Both the position numbers and the translations under genes were made by a program. Of a stretch of DNA of 64,000 bases, positions 16,710-27,876 are shown piece by piece. This DNA comes from Prochlorococcus sp. MIT 1341 (GTDB taxonomy: Bacteria; Cyanobacteriota; Cyanobacteriia; PCC-6307; Cyanobiaceae): NCBI RefSeq assembly GCF_034092415.1, contig NZ_CP139304.1, forward strand, positions 1,286,001 through 1,350,000, written 5' to 3'. Each line of letters opens with the position of its first letter. Within the stretch, counting starts at the first letter, position 1. Below the pieces are notes generated by a model, which was given only the letters and a program-made list of their open reading frames with translations, ran no database searches and had not been told where the DNA came from.

Positions 16710-18266
16710 TTGAATATTGAGATCAAAGTCAAGATTAAGTATTTCTTCCTTTTAATTACTGGACTTCTTGGTGGCTGTAAAAACTTTTACCTTGCTTCAA
16801 ATATCCCGGATGAATTGCCTACTCATTGGGCTGTCTCAGCGCCACCTTTAGCCAAAAATGCTGATTCATCTCTTTGGGTTGCTTTGGAGCATTATTTGGG
16901 TGCTAGACAAACTGGTAATGATGTAAGTTCCTCTCTGCAATTAAAATTGTTTGGTGAGTCTTTAATACTGAAGGATGCTAATGGATTTGTTCATAGAGCT
17001 TCGGAAATTCAACTGCGCTGGGAAAAAGTGCCTTTGGCGAAACCTATTAAATGGCAAAGGCAAGTAGTAGGACCTTATGCAAGCTTTGAATCAGCAGAGC
17101 GTGTTGCTTTGTTGGTTAGAAAATTTGGCCTTAAGGCTGAGGTTGCTCGACCAAAAGATTGGCAAGTTTGGTTTTCTGCTTCAGGTAAGTCCCCTCGAGG
17201 AATAAAGGCAATTACAGAAAAGGGGTTAATTGAAAAAGCACTTTTACCAAGATTAGTTAGTAATAATAAGCAGCAGCTTCTTTTAGGACCTATAGAAATA
17301 GATGCCCCCAAAGGAATGATTTGGAAAGGGGTTGTATATAAAGGACCTTTTCGACTTCAAAGAGATGCTTATGGCAGTTGGACATTGATTGAGAAGGTGC
17401 CTATGCAGAATTATCTAGAAGGTGTTGTACCGCATGAAATTGGTTCAGGTGCTCCTTTTGCTGCACTTACGGCACAAGCAGTTTTGGCGCGGACTTGGGC
17501 ATTGGCTAATAGTCATCGTTTTGTGATTGATGGATTTCATTTATGTAGCAATACACAGTGTCAGGTTTATAGGGATTCGGCGAAAGCAACTACTCAAGTA
17601 CGAAAGGCAATTGATGCCAGCAAAGGTATGGTTCTTAGTTGGCAGGGCAAACCTATTAATGCTTTTTATCATGCAAGTAATGGGGGCGTTATGGCTTCTG
17701 CGGAAGAGGCATGGTCAATGAAACCATTGCCTTATCTGAAAGCTAAATTGGATAGTTCTTCCTCTTCGTCAACAAGATTTTCTTTACCTTTCAAAAAAAA
17801 GAGTTCTATAAAGAAATTTTTAAAGTTTCGAACGGGTTCTTTTGGGGCAGATCACCCTCGTTTCCGCTGGGAAAGGAAAATAAACACTAATCAATTAAGT
17901 GAATCTTTGGTTAAGGTTTTATCTGGGATTTATTTTCCACAGGATATTAATGTTCTTGAAAGAGGTAAGAGCGGACGTGTTTTAGCTTTAGAGCTTGTTT
18001 TCAAGTCGAATCGAAACCCGTTGATTTTGAGGCTGGATGAAATAAGACGTTATTTACCTCAACTTCCTAGTACTCTCTTTGTGATTGAAAAGATTGATAA
18101 AGGAGTTTGGACTTTTTCTGGTGGTGGATTTGGTCACGGAGTGGGACTTTCTCAGGCAGGAGCCATGGATTTAGCGCGGAGAGCTTGGTCGATTGAGCAA
18201 ATTTTTAGACATTATTATCCAGGAGCAACTTATGGATTTTGGCCTGTAAACCACAATCCGCCCTAG
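16710..18266 (+). CDS. SpoIID/LytB-domain lipoprotein
   Basis: 518 residues. The N terminus has a lipoprotein signal ending in a lipobox LLGGC near residue 23, so it is exported and lipid-anchored. A middle domain resembles the amidase-enhancer/SpoIID fold: KVPMQNYLEGVVPHEIGSGA, AQAVLARTWALAN, CQVYRDS, NAFYHASNGG and the final GGGFGHGVGLSQAGAMDLAR, all hallmark SpoIID segments. In spore formers SpoIID degrades denuded peptidoglycan glycan strands; in cyanobacteria the role is probably cell-wall remodelling. The start codon is TTG with AAAGG about 11 bases upstream. The next gene follows after 25 bases. Confidence 0.88.
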   Translation: MNIEIKVKIKYFFLLITGLLGGCKNFYLASNIPDELPTHWAVSAPPLAKNADSSLWVALEHYLGARQTGNDVSSSLQLKLFGESLILKDANGFVHRASEIQLRWEKVPLAKPIKWQRQVVGPYASFESAERVALLVRKFGLKAEVARPKDWQVWFSASGKSPRGIKAITEKGLIEKALLPRLVSNNKQQLLLGPIEIDAPKGMIWKGVVYKGPFRLQRDAYGSWTLIEKVPMQNYLEGVVPHEIGSGAPFAALTAQAVLARTWALANSHRFVIDGFHLCSNTQCQVYRDSAKATTQVRKAIDASKGMVLSWQGKPINAFYHASNGGVMASAEEAWSMKPLPYLKAKLDSSSSSSTRFSLPFKKKSSIKKFLKFRTGSFGADHPRFRWERKINTNQLSESLVKVLSGIYFPQDINVLERGKSGRVLALELVFKSNRNPLILRLDEIRRYLPQLPSTLFVIEKIDKGVWTFSGGGFGHGVGLSQAGAMDLARRAWSIEQIFRHYYPGATYGFWPVNHNPP

Positions 18267-18291
18267 AGTTTATTCAAATTTTGGATTATTC

Positions 18292-19614
18292 ATGACTGCG
18301 TTTGCTGTCATTGATGATTATCGACGAGGCAAGACAGCCCTTTTTTTGATTGCCTGTGGATGGGCAGGTGCTGCTCCTCATTGGGTAGAAACGGGCAGAA
18401 GTTTGTTGCCAGCAATTACCTTGGCAGTGTTCTTAGGTGGTTATGGATTGCGAGCGGTCTTGCAGGAGAGAAAGAAAGGCTCGCAAAATCCAGATAAGAT
18501 CGATCTTTCATTGTCTGACCCAAAGGAGTGGCCTATGGTCGATATTGTTGTTGCCGCAAGAGATGAAGAAGCCGTTATTAAGAGCTTGGTGAAACGTTTG
18601 AATTTGATTAGTTATCCAAAGGAAAATTTATCAATTTGGATTGTGGATGATGGAAGTAAAGACAAGACACCAGTTCTTTTAGATCAGTTAGTGAATCAAT
18701 TTCCTAAGTTGAATGTTATTCATCGTAAATTTGGAGCTGGGGGTGGAAAATCAGGAGCTCTTAATCAGGCCCTTAGGGAAGTTAATGGAAAGTGGTTATT
18801 AATTTTGGATGCTGATGCTCAATTGCAAGATGATTTGTTGAAGCGTGTTGTATCTTTTGCGGAGCAAGGTAACTGGTCTGCAATTCAATTGAGAAAGGCA
18901 GTAATTAATTCCGAAAAAAATCCTTTGACTCGCATGCAGGCTATGGAAATGGCTATGGATGCTGTAATTCAACAAGGTCGTCTGACGAGTGGCGGTGTTG
19001 TTGAATTACGAGGTAATGGTCAATTACTCCTTAGACAAGCTTTGGAGAAGTGTGGTGGCTTTAATGAAGATACTGTTACTGATGATTTAGATCTGAGTTT
19101 TAGGTTTTTAGTAACTGGATCTTTAGTAGGGATGCTTTGGAATCCACCAGTAAAAGAGGAGGCTGTTCAAACACTTCCAGCTCTTTGGAGGCAAAGGCAA
19201 CGCTGGGCAGAGGGGGGCCTGCAGCGATTTTTTGATTATTGGTCAATTTTGATTTCTAATAAATTGACTCTTGCGCAGAGGTATGACCTTAGTTGTTTCT
19301 TTTTGCTCCAATATGCACTACCCGTTGTGACGATGTTTGATTTGATGACAGCAATTGCAACTCGAACTATACCTGCATATTTTCCATTATCTATAGTGGC
19401 TTTAAGTGTTTCAGGGCTTGCATTTTGGCGTGGTTGTAGAAAAGTAAGTGAGGGACCTCAATTGCCTGTTGCGAGCCCTTTGACAGTTTTATTTGCAATT
19501 TTATATTTGGCACATTGGTTCATAGTAATCCCTTGGGTTACGATACGTATGGCTATTTTTCCTAAGAGATTGTTTTGGGCAAAGACCAATCATTTAGGTG
19601 TGGAAGCATTGTAG
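18292..19614 (+). CDS. Membrane family-2 glycosyltransferase, possible monoglucosyl-diacylglycerol synthase
   Basis: 440 residues with hydrophobic segments near 15-60 and three or four after residue 330. The GT2 catalytic domain shows VAARDEE, IVDDGSKDKT, LDADAQL, TDDLDLSFR and the QRQRWAEGG processive-type signature. The Synechocystis enzyme that makes monoglucosyldiacylglycerol, precursor of the galactolipid MGDG, has this same architecture, so that role is a reasonable guess. A polysaccharide synthase is the alternative. Close to the SpoIID gene and probably co-transcribed. Confidence 0.8.
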   Translation: MTAFAVIDDYRRGKTALFLIACGWAGAAPHWVETGRSLLPAITLAVFLGGYGLRAVLQERKKGSQNPDKIDLSLSDPKEWPMVDIVVAARDEEAVIKSLVKRLNLISYPKENLSIWIVDDGSKDKTPVLLDQLVNQFPKLNVIHRKFGAGGGKSGALNQALREVNGKWLLILDADAQLQDDLLKRVVSFAEQGNWSAIQLRKAVINSEKNPLTRMQAMEMAMDAVIQQGRLTSGGVVELRGNGQLLLRQALEKCGGFNEDTVTDDLDLSFRFLVTGSLVGMLWNPPVKEEAVQTLPALWRQRQRWAEGGLQRFFDYWSILISNKLTLAQRYDLSCFFLLQYALPVVTMFDLMTAIATRTIPAYFPLSIVALSVSGLAFWRGCRKVSEGPQLPVASPLTVLFAILYLAHWFIVIPWVTIRMAIFPKRLFWAKTNHLGVEAL

Positions 19615-19627
19615 TTATTGATTTTAT

Positions 19628-21378
<1,751 letters not shown>

Positions 21379-21382
<4 letters not shown>

Positions 21383-22083
21383 GCGTTCATTTTTGTCGTT
21401 TTGTCTTTTTTTGAATAATTGGGTGCTTCTAGTAGACAATAGATCCTCGTTTCTAGTTCGTCTAAAGTTGTTATTTGGTCTTCAAGATTTTGGCCTCTTA
21501 GTAAAAGAAAATGGGTTGCTTTACTTGTCGCTTCTGTTCTGATTGCTGTTGGGTTGTTTTGTATCCAGCTTTCAACTTTTTCAAGTGTTGATTCAAGTGC
21601 TTTATATAATTCCAAACGCATTTGTCTAAGGTTTTTGAGTGAATTTAAAGCTTTCTTTCGTGTTTTCTCGTTGCTAATCCCTTCTTTTAAAAGCAGCCTT
21701 AGATAATTTAGTAATGCTGCAGGTAAAACTTGGCTGATAGGCATATCGCCTAGGTTGCCTCTTTGTAATAGGTTCTCCATTTGGGTGCATCTGTGCTTAC
21801 CAGTTTTGCACCAGTTTGCGAAATGTTCGCAGTTGTTGAAAAGGAGGTTATAGCGTTGTTCCCCAATACGACTTTTTGCTCTTTTTAGGGTTGTTGTTCT
21901 TGTTGATGCGTGATTATGAACTATGACTTTGATAGATCCTCCACTGCGAAAGTCTTCTATTGGGCTTTTAAGAATTTCTTTTCCTTCTAAGTAATGCGCA
22001 ACTGTGCCATCTCCAAGATCAATCCCGTGATGGAGGAATAAGCCATGTTGCCTTGGTACCTGTAAATGGTCCGCAGCTGCCAT
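21379..22083 (-). CDS. LRAT/NC-domain (NlpC/P60-like fold) protein
   Basis: 234 residues. The first half has the H-NCEHF signature of the NC/LRAT family: HGLFLHHGIDLGDGTVAHYL with the paired His residues and then NLLFNNCEHFANWCKTG, whose Cys is the catalytic thiol of the permuted papain-like fold. Such proteins act as acyltransferases or amide hydrolases on lipids or cell walls; the substrate here is unknown. The second half is helical and highly charged. It starts five bases after clpX and its stop overlaps the dnaX start, so it is inside the tig-clpP-clpX-dnaX operon. Confidence 0.8.
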
Positions 22084-22088
22084 TGGAG

Positions 22089-23441
22089 TTAGGCAGATTC
22101 TTTTTGGTTTCTATTTTTCTTCTCAGGCATTGGCAGGATTTTGCCCCCAATATGTTCTTCAACCATAGATTTAGTCACAACAAAGTCTTTTATTTCTTGT
22201 TGGGAAGGTAAGTCATACATTAGGTCAAGCATGATTTCTTCGACAATTCCTCTAAGTGCTCTTGCCCCAGTCTTCCGGCGATGAGCTTCCTGGGCGATAG
22301 CTGTCACTGCTTTTGGCTCGAAGTCCAATTGGACATTGTCCATGCTGAGCAGTGTTCGGAATTGTTTGACGAGTGCATCCCGTGGTTCAGTAAGAATCGA
22401 CTTAAGGGCTTCTTCATCAAGAGGCTTTAATACGGCGCTTACAGGCATACGACCAATGAACTCTGGGATCAACCCATATTTGACTAAGTCATCTGGTTCC
22501 AGTTCACGGAGCACTTGTGCGGCTTGTAGCTCACGATTTATGCGCCCTCGCCCCTCACTTGGCATAAAACCTATTGAATTCTTACCTAGCCGTCGTTGAA
22601 CAACGTCTTCCAGCCCTACAAATGCACCACCACAAATAAAAAGTATTTGACTGGTATCTATTTGGATAGCATCGTGATAGGGATGCTTGCGTCCACCTTG
22701 TGGAGGAACATTGGCGACTGTTCCTTCTAGCATTTTTAATAGTGCTTGTTGAACTCCTTCTCCCGAGACATCCCTTGTGATGGAAGGGTTTTCACTTTTA
22801 CGGGCGATTTTGTCAATTTCATCTATATAGATAATTCCTCGTTGAGCTTGATCCACATCCATATCTGCTTTTTGTAAAAGCCGCAGCAGAATGTTTTCTA
22901 CGTCTTCCCCTACATAGCCTGCTTCAGTCAGTGTTGTCGCATCGGCTATAGCAAAAGGTACATCTAATAATTCTGCAAGGGTTTGAGCTAAAAGAGTCTT
23001 TCCACATCCAGTCGGACCAATCAGAAGGATGTTTGACTTATGTAATTTGGTGGCTGTTTGGTCTGCCTCTGCTTTGCCATCTCCTTGCCAAGCAAGACGT
23101 TTGTAGTGGTTATAAACAGCAACAGATAAAACTTTTTTTGCGTCCTCTTGTCCCATCACCTGTTGATCTAAGAATTTTTTTATTTCTAGTGGTTTTGGTA
23201 TTGATGCAAGTGTTGGGGCCGGTTTGCCACTATTTCTTGCAGGGTTAGAGGTGCTTTTGTTGGGATCAGGATTTTGTCTCTGATTGCTTTGCGTGTCTAA
23301 GAGCTCTTCATCCAAAATCTCATTGCAGAGATCGATGCATTCATCACAGATGTAAACACCAGGGCCGGCAATAAGCTTTCGCACTTGTTCCTGGGACTTG
23401 CCGCAAAAGGAGCACTTGAGATGGGCGTCAAACTTAGCCAT
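22089..23441 (-). CDS. clpX: ATP-dependent Clp protease ATPase subunit ClpX
   Basis: AAA+ unfoldase that feeds substrates to ClpP. N-terminal C4 zinc-binding domain ([10 protein letters not shown] and [10 protein letters not shown]), linker, then Walker [16 protein letters not shown], pore loop GYVGEDVE, Walker [12 protein letters not shown], sensor and arginine finger regions, and the ClpP-docking IGF loop (NSIGFMP). 450 residues, as expected. It lies 120 bases downstream of clpP and begins with ATG. Confidence 0.98.
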   Translation of the reverse strand: MAKFDAHLKCSFCGKSQEQVRKLIAGPGVYICDECIDLCNEILDEELLDTQSNQRQNPDPNKSTSNPARNSGKPAPTLASIPKPLEIKKFLDQQVMGQEDAKKVLSVAVYNHYKRLAWQGDGKAEADQTATKLHKSNILLIGPTGCGKTLLAQTLAELLDVPFAIADATTLTEAGYVGEDVENILLRLLQKADMDVDQAQRGIIYIDEIDKIARKSENPSITRDVSGEGVQQALLKMLEGTVANVPPQGGRKHPYHDAIQIDTSQILFICGGAFVGLEDVVQRRLGKNSIGFMPSEGRGRINRELQAAQVLRELEPDDLVKYGLIPEFIGRMPVSAVLKPLDEEALKSILTEPRDALVKQFRTLLSMDNVQLDFEPKAVTAIAQEAHRRKTGARALRGIVEEIMLDLMYDLPSQQEIKDFVVTKSMVEEHIGGKILPMPEKKNRNQKESA

Positions 23442-23561
23442 CGGCCGTGGGGGTCTTGGGGTTTACTGTCGCAGGATCTGACACAAGTATTGCCAACCTG
23501 GATTACAGGATCGTTCGGAAATTGGAATTAGTCAGCTTTCCGTAATGATTTAGCTGTTGTT

Positions 23562-24230
23562 TTAAGGTTGGACTACTCGGTCGATCAGGCCATATTCAAC
23601 CGCTTCTTCCGGCGAAAGGAAGTGGTCACGCTCTGTGTCTTCAGCAATTTTGTTGAGAGGCTGACTTGTGTGTTCTGCAAGCAAGCTATTGAGAGTGTCT
23701 TTGAGGAAAAGAATTTCTTTGGCTTGAATCTCAATATCAACGGCTTGACCTTGTGCTCCACCAAGCGGTTGATGAATCATTATTCGTGCATTTGGAAGAG
23801 CAAGTCTTTTTCCTTTTGAACCTCCTGACAACAGAAAAGCTCCCATGCTTGCAGCAAGTCCATAGCAAATGGTTACGACATCGGGTGTTACTTGCTGCAT
23901 CGTGTCGTAAATAGCCAGTCCTGCGGTCACTGATCCGCCAGGAGAATTGATATAAATCTGGATGTCTTTCTCTGGATCTTCTGCTTCAAGAAACAACATT
24001 TGAGCGACCAATGCATCTGCTATTTGATCATTTACTTCTGTACCAAGGAAAATGATCCTTTCACGCAGTAATCGCGAGTAGATATCGAATGCCCTTTCTC
24101 CCCGTCCTGATTGCTCTACAACCGTGGGCAAGATGCCAGTTGGAGAAGAGACGGGGTAGTTCCCTGTCCAGAGATTTTTAATTGGATGGCCACTGCTGGC
24201 TTCTATCACGTGCAATTTATGCTGCATCAT
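23562..24230 (-). CDS. clpP: ATP-dependent Clp protease proteolytic subunit
   Basis: Serine peptidase forming the ClpP chamber. The triad residues are visible: Ser in [12 protein letters not shown], His in MIHQPLGG and Asp in [19 protein letters not shown]. 222 residues with a longer N-terminal leader than E. coli ClpP. Two adjacent ATGs (24230, 24227) follow an in-frame TTG; I use 24230. The trigger factor gene ends 19 bases upstream. Cyanobacteria carry several clpP paralogues plus clpR; the clpX-linked one is usually called clpP2. Confidence 0.97.
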   Translation of the reverse strand: MMQHKLHVIEASSGHPIKNLWTGNYPVSSPTGILPTVVEQSGRGERAFDIYSRLLRERIIFLGTEVNDQIADALVAQMLFLEAEDPEKDIQIYINSPGGSVTAGLAIYDTMQQVTPDVVTICYGLAASMGAFLLSGGSKGKRLALPNARIMIHQPLGGAQGQAVDIEIQAKEILFLKDTLNSLLAEHTSQPLNKIAEDTERDHFLSPEEAVEYGLIDRVVQP

Positions 24231-24252
24231 CAAAACAATCTATTTGGATAAC

Positions 24253-25692
24253 TCATGATTTGGGTGTTTTAGGGGTGGATTTTGTGTTCTTGGTTTTATT
24301 GACTTGTGATTTGCTGACAGCAGTGCTTTTACTCTTTGCTTTAGAAGCAGGCTGTAATTTCTGATCAGCATCTGAAGGTTTCATTTCTTTGATTGTATTA
24401 TTTTCTTCTAGCCAGCCAAGAAGTTTTTCACGTAAAAGATCTTCTCTAATTGCTTCTTTTAGTCTTTCATCATTTATTTGCTTCTCATCTGATAATTGTT
24501 TTTTTACCTCCTGCATTTTTTCTTCTATACTTTTATCTTCAACTGTGATCTCTTCTGTTTCTGCAAGAGCTTTAAGTGCAAGACTCTTGCGTAAGTTTTC
24601 TTCTGCTTCGCCTCTCGAAGATTCCATTAATGATTTGACAAGCTTCTCAGTAAATAAGGATTTAACATCCATTCCCTGCTCTGCGAAATTACTAGCTGTT
24701 TGTTCAATTAAATTCCTAATTTCTTGCTGGATAAGAGTTTCAGGAAGGTCTACTTCTAATTGGCTAACAAGTTCTTTTAGTAACGCATCATGACGATTGC
24801 CTTCATTTTTAAGCTCGGTATCTTTTTTTAGTCTTTCTTCCAGGTCATCTTTTAATTCTGCAAATGTTTTTTTGTCACTTGCCTGTTTGGCAAATGAATC
24901 ATCTAGGGGAGGAAGTTCTCTTTGCTTTAAATCTTTTAAAGTTAAATCGAAAATAGCTTTTCTTCCCTGTGCATCTTTTTCAACATAGTCTTTGGGAAAA
25001 TCACATTCGATCATTTTTTGTTCATTTAATGACATTCCTATAATTCCTTCAATGAAACCTGGAATCATTTGCCCTTTTTCAAGATCTATATCCATTGATT
25101 CTGAGCTGCCACCTTTTATCTCACTACCATTATCTTTGTAGGTTCCTTTGAAACTAACAACGGCTACATCTCCTTTTTCTGCTGGTCTTTTCTCAACAGG
25201 TATTAGGGTAGCAAGTTGTTTTCGAGATTGTTCTATGAGTTCATCGACTTTTGATGGGTCATAGTTCACAGTTTCTACTTCGGCTGTAAGACCTTTGGTG
25301 GCTTTTAATTTTGGATTAGGTGAGATATCAGTTTCAAAAGTGACTTTTAGAGTTTCTCCAGGCTTGAACTCTTCTAAGAGACTTTCAAAGCCATCTTTAA
25401 TTTGTGGCTCACAAAGTGCATTAATTGACTCTTGATCTAGGGTTTCTCTCCAAATTTTTTCTATGAGTTTTTCAATAGCAGTTGCTTTAATTCGAATTAT
25501 TCCGATTTGTTGAAGCAGAACAGCTTTTGGTACTTTTCCTTTTCGAAAGCCTGGCAGCTTTACCGATCGACTTAAATTTGAGATGGCTTCGTCATAGCTT
25601 TCCTGGCTTCGCGACCCAGGAATTTCGACCTCTATTGCGAGTCGGCTTTTGGGAAGTTCCGAGGTGTTTACCTTCAATTTGACTGCACTCAT
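24253..25692 (-). CDS. tig: Trigger factor, ribosome-associated chaperone
   Basis: Binds nascent chains at the ribosome exit and has peptidyl-prolyl isomerase activity. 479 residues in three parts: ribosome-binding domain with the signature LPGFRKGKVPKAVL near 47; FKBP-type PPIase near 160-250 (GDVAVVSFKGTYKDNG ... GMSLNEQKMIECDFPKDY); long helical C-terminal domain. The final 40 residues are a Lys/Ser/Thr-rich tail typical of low-complexity extensions. First gene of the minus-strand operon, divergent from asd. Confidence 0.97.
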   Translation of the reverse strand: MSAVKLKVNTSELPKSRLAIEVEIPGSRSQESYDEAISNLSRSVKLPGFRKGKVPKAVLLQQIGIIRIKATAIEKLIEKIWRETLDQESINALCEPQIKDGFESLLEEFKPGETLKVTFETDISPNPKLKATKGLTAEVETVNYDPSKVDELIEQSRKQLATLIPVEKRPAEKGDVAVVSFKGTYKDNGSEIKGGSSESMDIDLEKGQMIPGFIEGIIGMSLNEQKMIECDFPKDYVEKDAQGRKAIFDLTLKDLKQRELPPLDDSFAKQASDKKTFAELKDDLEERLKKDTELKNEGNRHDALLKELVSQLEVDLPETLIQQEIRNLIEQTASNFAEQGMDVKSLFTEKLVKSLMESSRGEAEENLRKSLALKALAETEEITVEDKSIEEKMQEVKKQLSDEKQINDERLKEAIREDLLREKLLGWLEENNTIKEMKPSDADQKLQPASKAKSKSTAVSKSQVNKTKNTKSTPKTPKS

Positions 25693-25860
25693 CGTTGGAC
25701 TTAAACCAGATAATTACCACCTTAAGAAAGCAAGGGGCACTCACTGCCAAGTTATTGTGGTTTTAACGTCTCCTTGCTCAAGCTTTAAAGGCTGTAGTCC
25801 TTTGACAGATTGATCATTGATTAGATCAACCCATTCAACGTCGATACCTTTGCTTTAAGT

Positions 25861-26892
25861 TTGACTTCTACAACATTTTTCCCTGATCGTCCTCTTACAG
25901 TTGCAGTCCTTGGTTCAACTGGCGCAGTTGGCCAAGAGTTGCTTCAGCTTTTGGCTGATCGATCTTTCCCTGTAAAGGAACTTCGCTTATTGGCTTCTGC
26001 GCGGACAGCTGGGAATACTCAGAGTTGGAACGGATCTAGGCTTACGGTTCAAGAGGTAGGGGATGCGTCTTTTGAAGGGGTAGATCTGGTGTTTGCATCT
26101 GCAGGCGGTTCTATCTCTAGAAGGTGGCAGGAATCCATCAAATTAGCCGGCGCTGTAATGATTGATAATTCCAGTGCATTTAGGCTGGATTCCGACGTTC
26201 CATTAGTTGTTCCAGAAGTTAATCCAGCTTCTGTAGAAACACATCAGGGGGTTATTGCTAATCCAAATTGCACAACAATTTTGCTCACACTTGCATTAGC
26301 CCCATTGGCTAGGCATAGAAAAATTCGCAGAGTAATTGTTTCTACTTATCAATCTGCTAGTGGTGCTGGTGCTAGAGCCATGGAAGAGTTGAAAGAACTA
26401 ACAAAAGAAGTCTTAGAAGGCAAAGATCCTAAAAGTGAGGTTCTTCCATATTCACTTGCTTTTAATTTGTTTCTGCATAATTCTTCTCTTCAAGAGAATA
26501 TTTATTGTGAGGAGGAAATGAAGATGTTGAATGAAACCAGAAAGATTATGAATTTACCTTCCCTGGGTCTTTCTGCTACTTGTGTTCGGGTGCCTGTTTT
26601 AAGAGCCCATTCTGAGTCAGTAAATGTAGAGTTTGAGCAGCCATTTTGTGTTACTGAGGCTCGTAAGGTTCTGTCAAACGCTAAGGGGGTGCAATTGATT
26701 GAAGATATTCAATCGAATCGTTTTCCTATGCCATCTGATGTCGCAGGAAAAGATCTTGTTGCAGTGGGTCGAATACGACAAGACATTACTAATGCTAATG
26801 CCTTAGAGTTCTGGTTATGTGGAGATCAAATACGTAAAGGTGCTGCATTAAATGCCATTCAAATTGCTGAACTTTTATTGAGGTCAGAATGA
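25861..26892 (+). CDS. asd: Aspartate-semialdehyde dehydrogenase
   Basis: Reduces aspartyl phosphate to aspartate semialdehyde in the lysine/threonine/methionine branch. NADP-binding [11 protein letters not shown] at the start, catalytic Cys in NPNCTTILL near residue 138, substrate-binding YQSASGAG and catalytic His in [10 protein letters not shown]. 343 residues. The start is TTG at 25861; no ATG is available upstream in frame. Its stop overlaps the dapA start (ATGA), so these consecutive lysine-pathway genes are translationally coupled. Confidence 0.97.
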   Translation: MTSTTFFPDRPLTVAVLGSTGAVGQELLQLLADRSFPVKELRLLASARTAGNTQSWNGSRLTVQEVGDASFEGVDLVFASAGGSISRRWQESIKLAGAVMIDNSSAFRLDSDVPLVVPEVNPASVETHQGVIANPNCTTILLTLALAPLARHRKIRRVIVSTYQSASGAGARAMEELKELTKEVLEGKDPKSEVLPYSLAFNLFLHNSSLQENIYCEEEMKMLNETRKIMNLPSLGLSATCVRVPVLRAHSESVNVEFEQPFCVTEARKVLSNAKGVQLIEDIQSNRFPMPSDVAGKDLVAVGRIRQDITNANALEFWLCGDQIRKGAALNAIQIAELLLRSE

Positions 26893-27797
26893 GTTTTTTA
26901 GCTGAACTATCTCCAACCCCATTTGGTCGTTTGCTTACAGCAATGGTCACCCCGTTTGATGAAATGGGTAATGTTGATTTAGCGTTGGCGGGAAGACTTG
27001 CTAGGCATTTAGTTGATGAAGGGTCTGATGGAATAGTGGTATGTGGAACTACAGGAGAATCCCCAACACTAAGTTGGAAGGAACAACATCAACTATTGGA
27101 TGCAGTCAGACAAGCAGTTGGATCAGGTGTAAAGGTACTTGCTGGCACAGGAAGCAATAGTACTGCCGAAGCCGTTGAGGCCACTGCTGCAGCCGCAGCA
27201 GCTGGGGCAGATGGCGCTTTGGTGGTTGTGCCCTATTACAACAAACCTCCTCAGGATGGACTCGAGCATCATTTTCGTAAGGTTGCAGAGGCTGCTGCGG
27301 ATTTACCTTTAATGCTCTACAACATTCCAGGTAGAACAGGATGTGCCCTTGAACCAAGTACAGTTGCAAAGTTAATGGAATGTCAAAATGTTGTCAGTTT
27401 TAAAGCTGCTAGTGGTTCGACAGACGAGGTGACACAGCTTAGGTCTAACTGTGGTTCAAAGCTCGCTGTTTATAGCGGTGATGATGCTTTGCTTTTGCCA
27501 ATGCTTTCAGTAGGTGCTGTTGGGGTAGTCAGTGTGGCTAGCCATATTGTCGGGAGGCGTCTGAAGGCGATGATTGATGCTTATTTAAGTGGTCAAGTAG
27601 CTTTAGCTCTTGGCTATCACGAGCAGCTTCAGCCTCTCTTTAAGGCTTTGTTTGCAACAACTAATCCAATCCCAGTCAAAGCCGCATTGGATTTAAATGG
27701 TTGGCCTGTAGGTCCACCCCGTAGCCCTTTAATTCCTTTAAATCAAACAATGAGAAATTCACTTTCTCAAATCCTTGCTTCGCTTCGTCATTCTTGA
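26889..27797 (+). CDS. dapA: 4-hydroxy-tetrahydrodipicolinate synthase
   Basis: Condenses aspartate semialdehyde with pyruvate, the first lysine/diaminopimelate-specific step. TIM-barrel lyase with the [11 protein letters not shown] signature, Tyr in [11 protein letters not shown] and Schiff-base Lys in [10 protein letters not shown]. 302 residues. It overlaps asd by four bases. The product also supplies diaminopimelate to the cell wall. Confidence 0.98.
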   Translation: MSFLAELSPTPFGRLLTAMVTPFDEMGNVDLALAGRLARHLVDEGSDGIVVCGTTGESPTLSWKEQHQLLDAVRQAVGSGVKVLAGTGSNSTAEAVEATAAAAAAGADGALVVVPYYNKPPQDGLEHHFRKVAEAAADLPLMLYNIPGRTGCALEPSTVAKLMECQNVVSFKAASGSTDEVTQLRSNCGSKLAVYSGDDALLLPMLSVGAVGVVSVASHIVGRRLKAMIDAYLSGQVALALGYHEQLQPLFKALFATTNPIPVKAALDLNGWPVGPPRSPLIPLNQTMRNSLSQILASLRHS

Positions 27798-27876
27798 CGA
27801 AGGTACGAATCAATTTGATGGTTTTCGCTCTTTGCGATTTTTGTAACAACCATTAGTTCCTTATACGAATTTCAAA

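Noticed and set aside
24253-24370. Low-complexity tail of trigger factor as a fused separate domain
   Set aside because: Lys/Ser/Thr-rich tails are common in trigger factors of this group and no domain pattern is visible.
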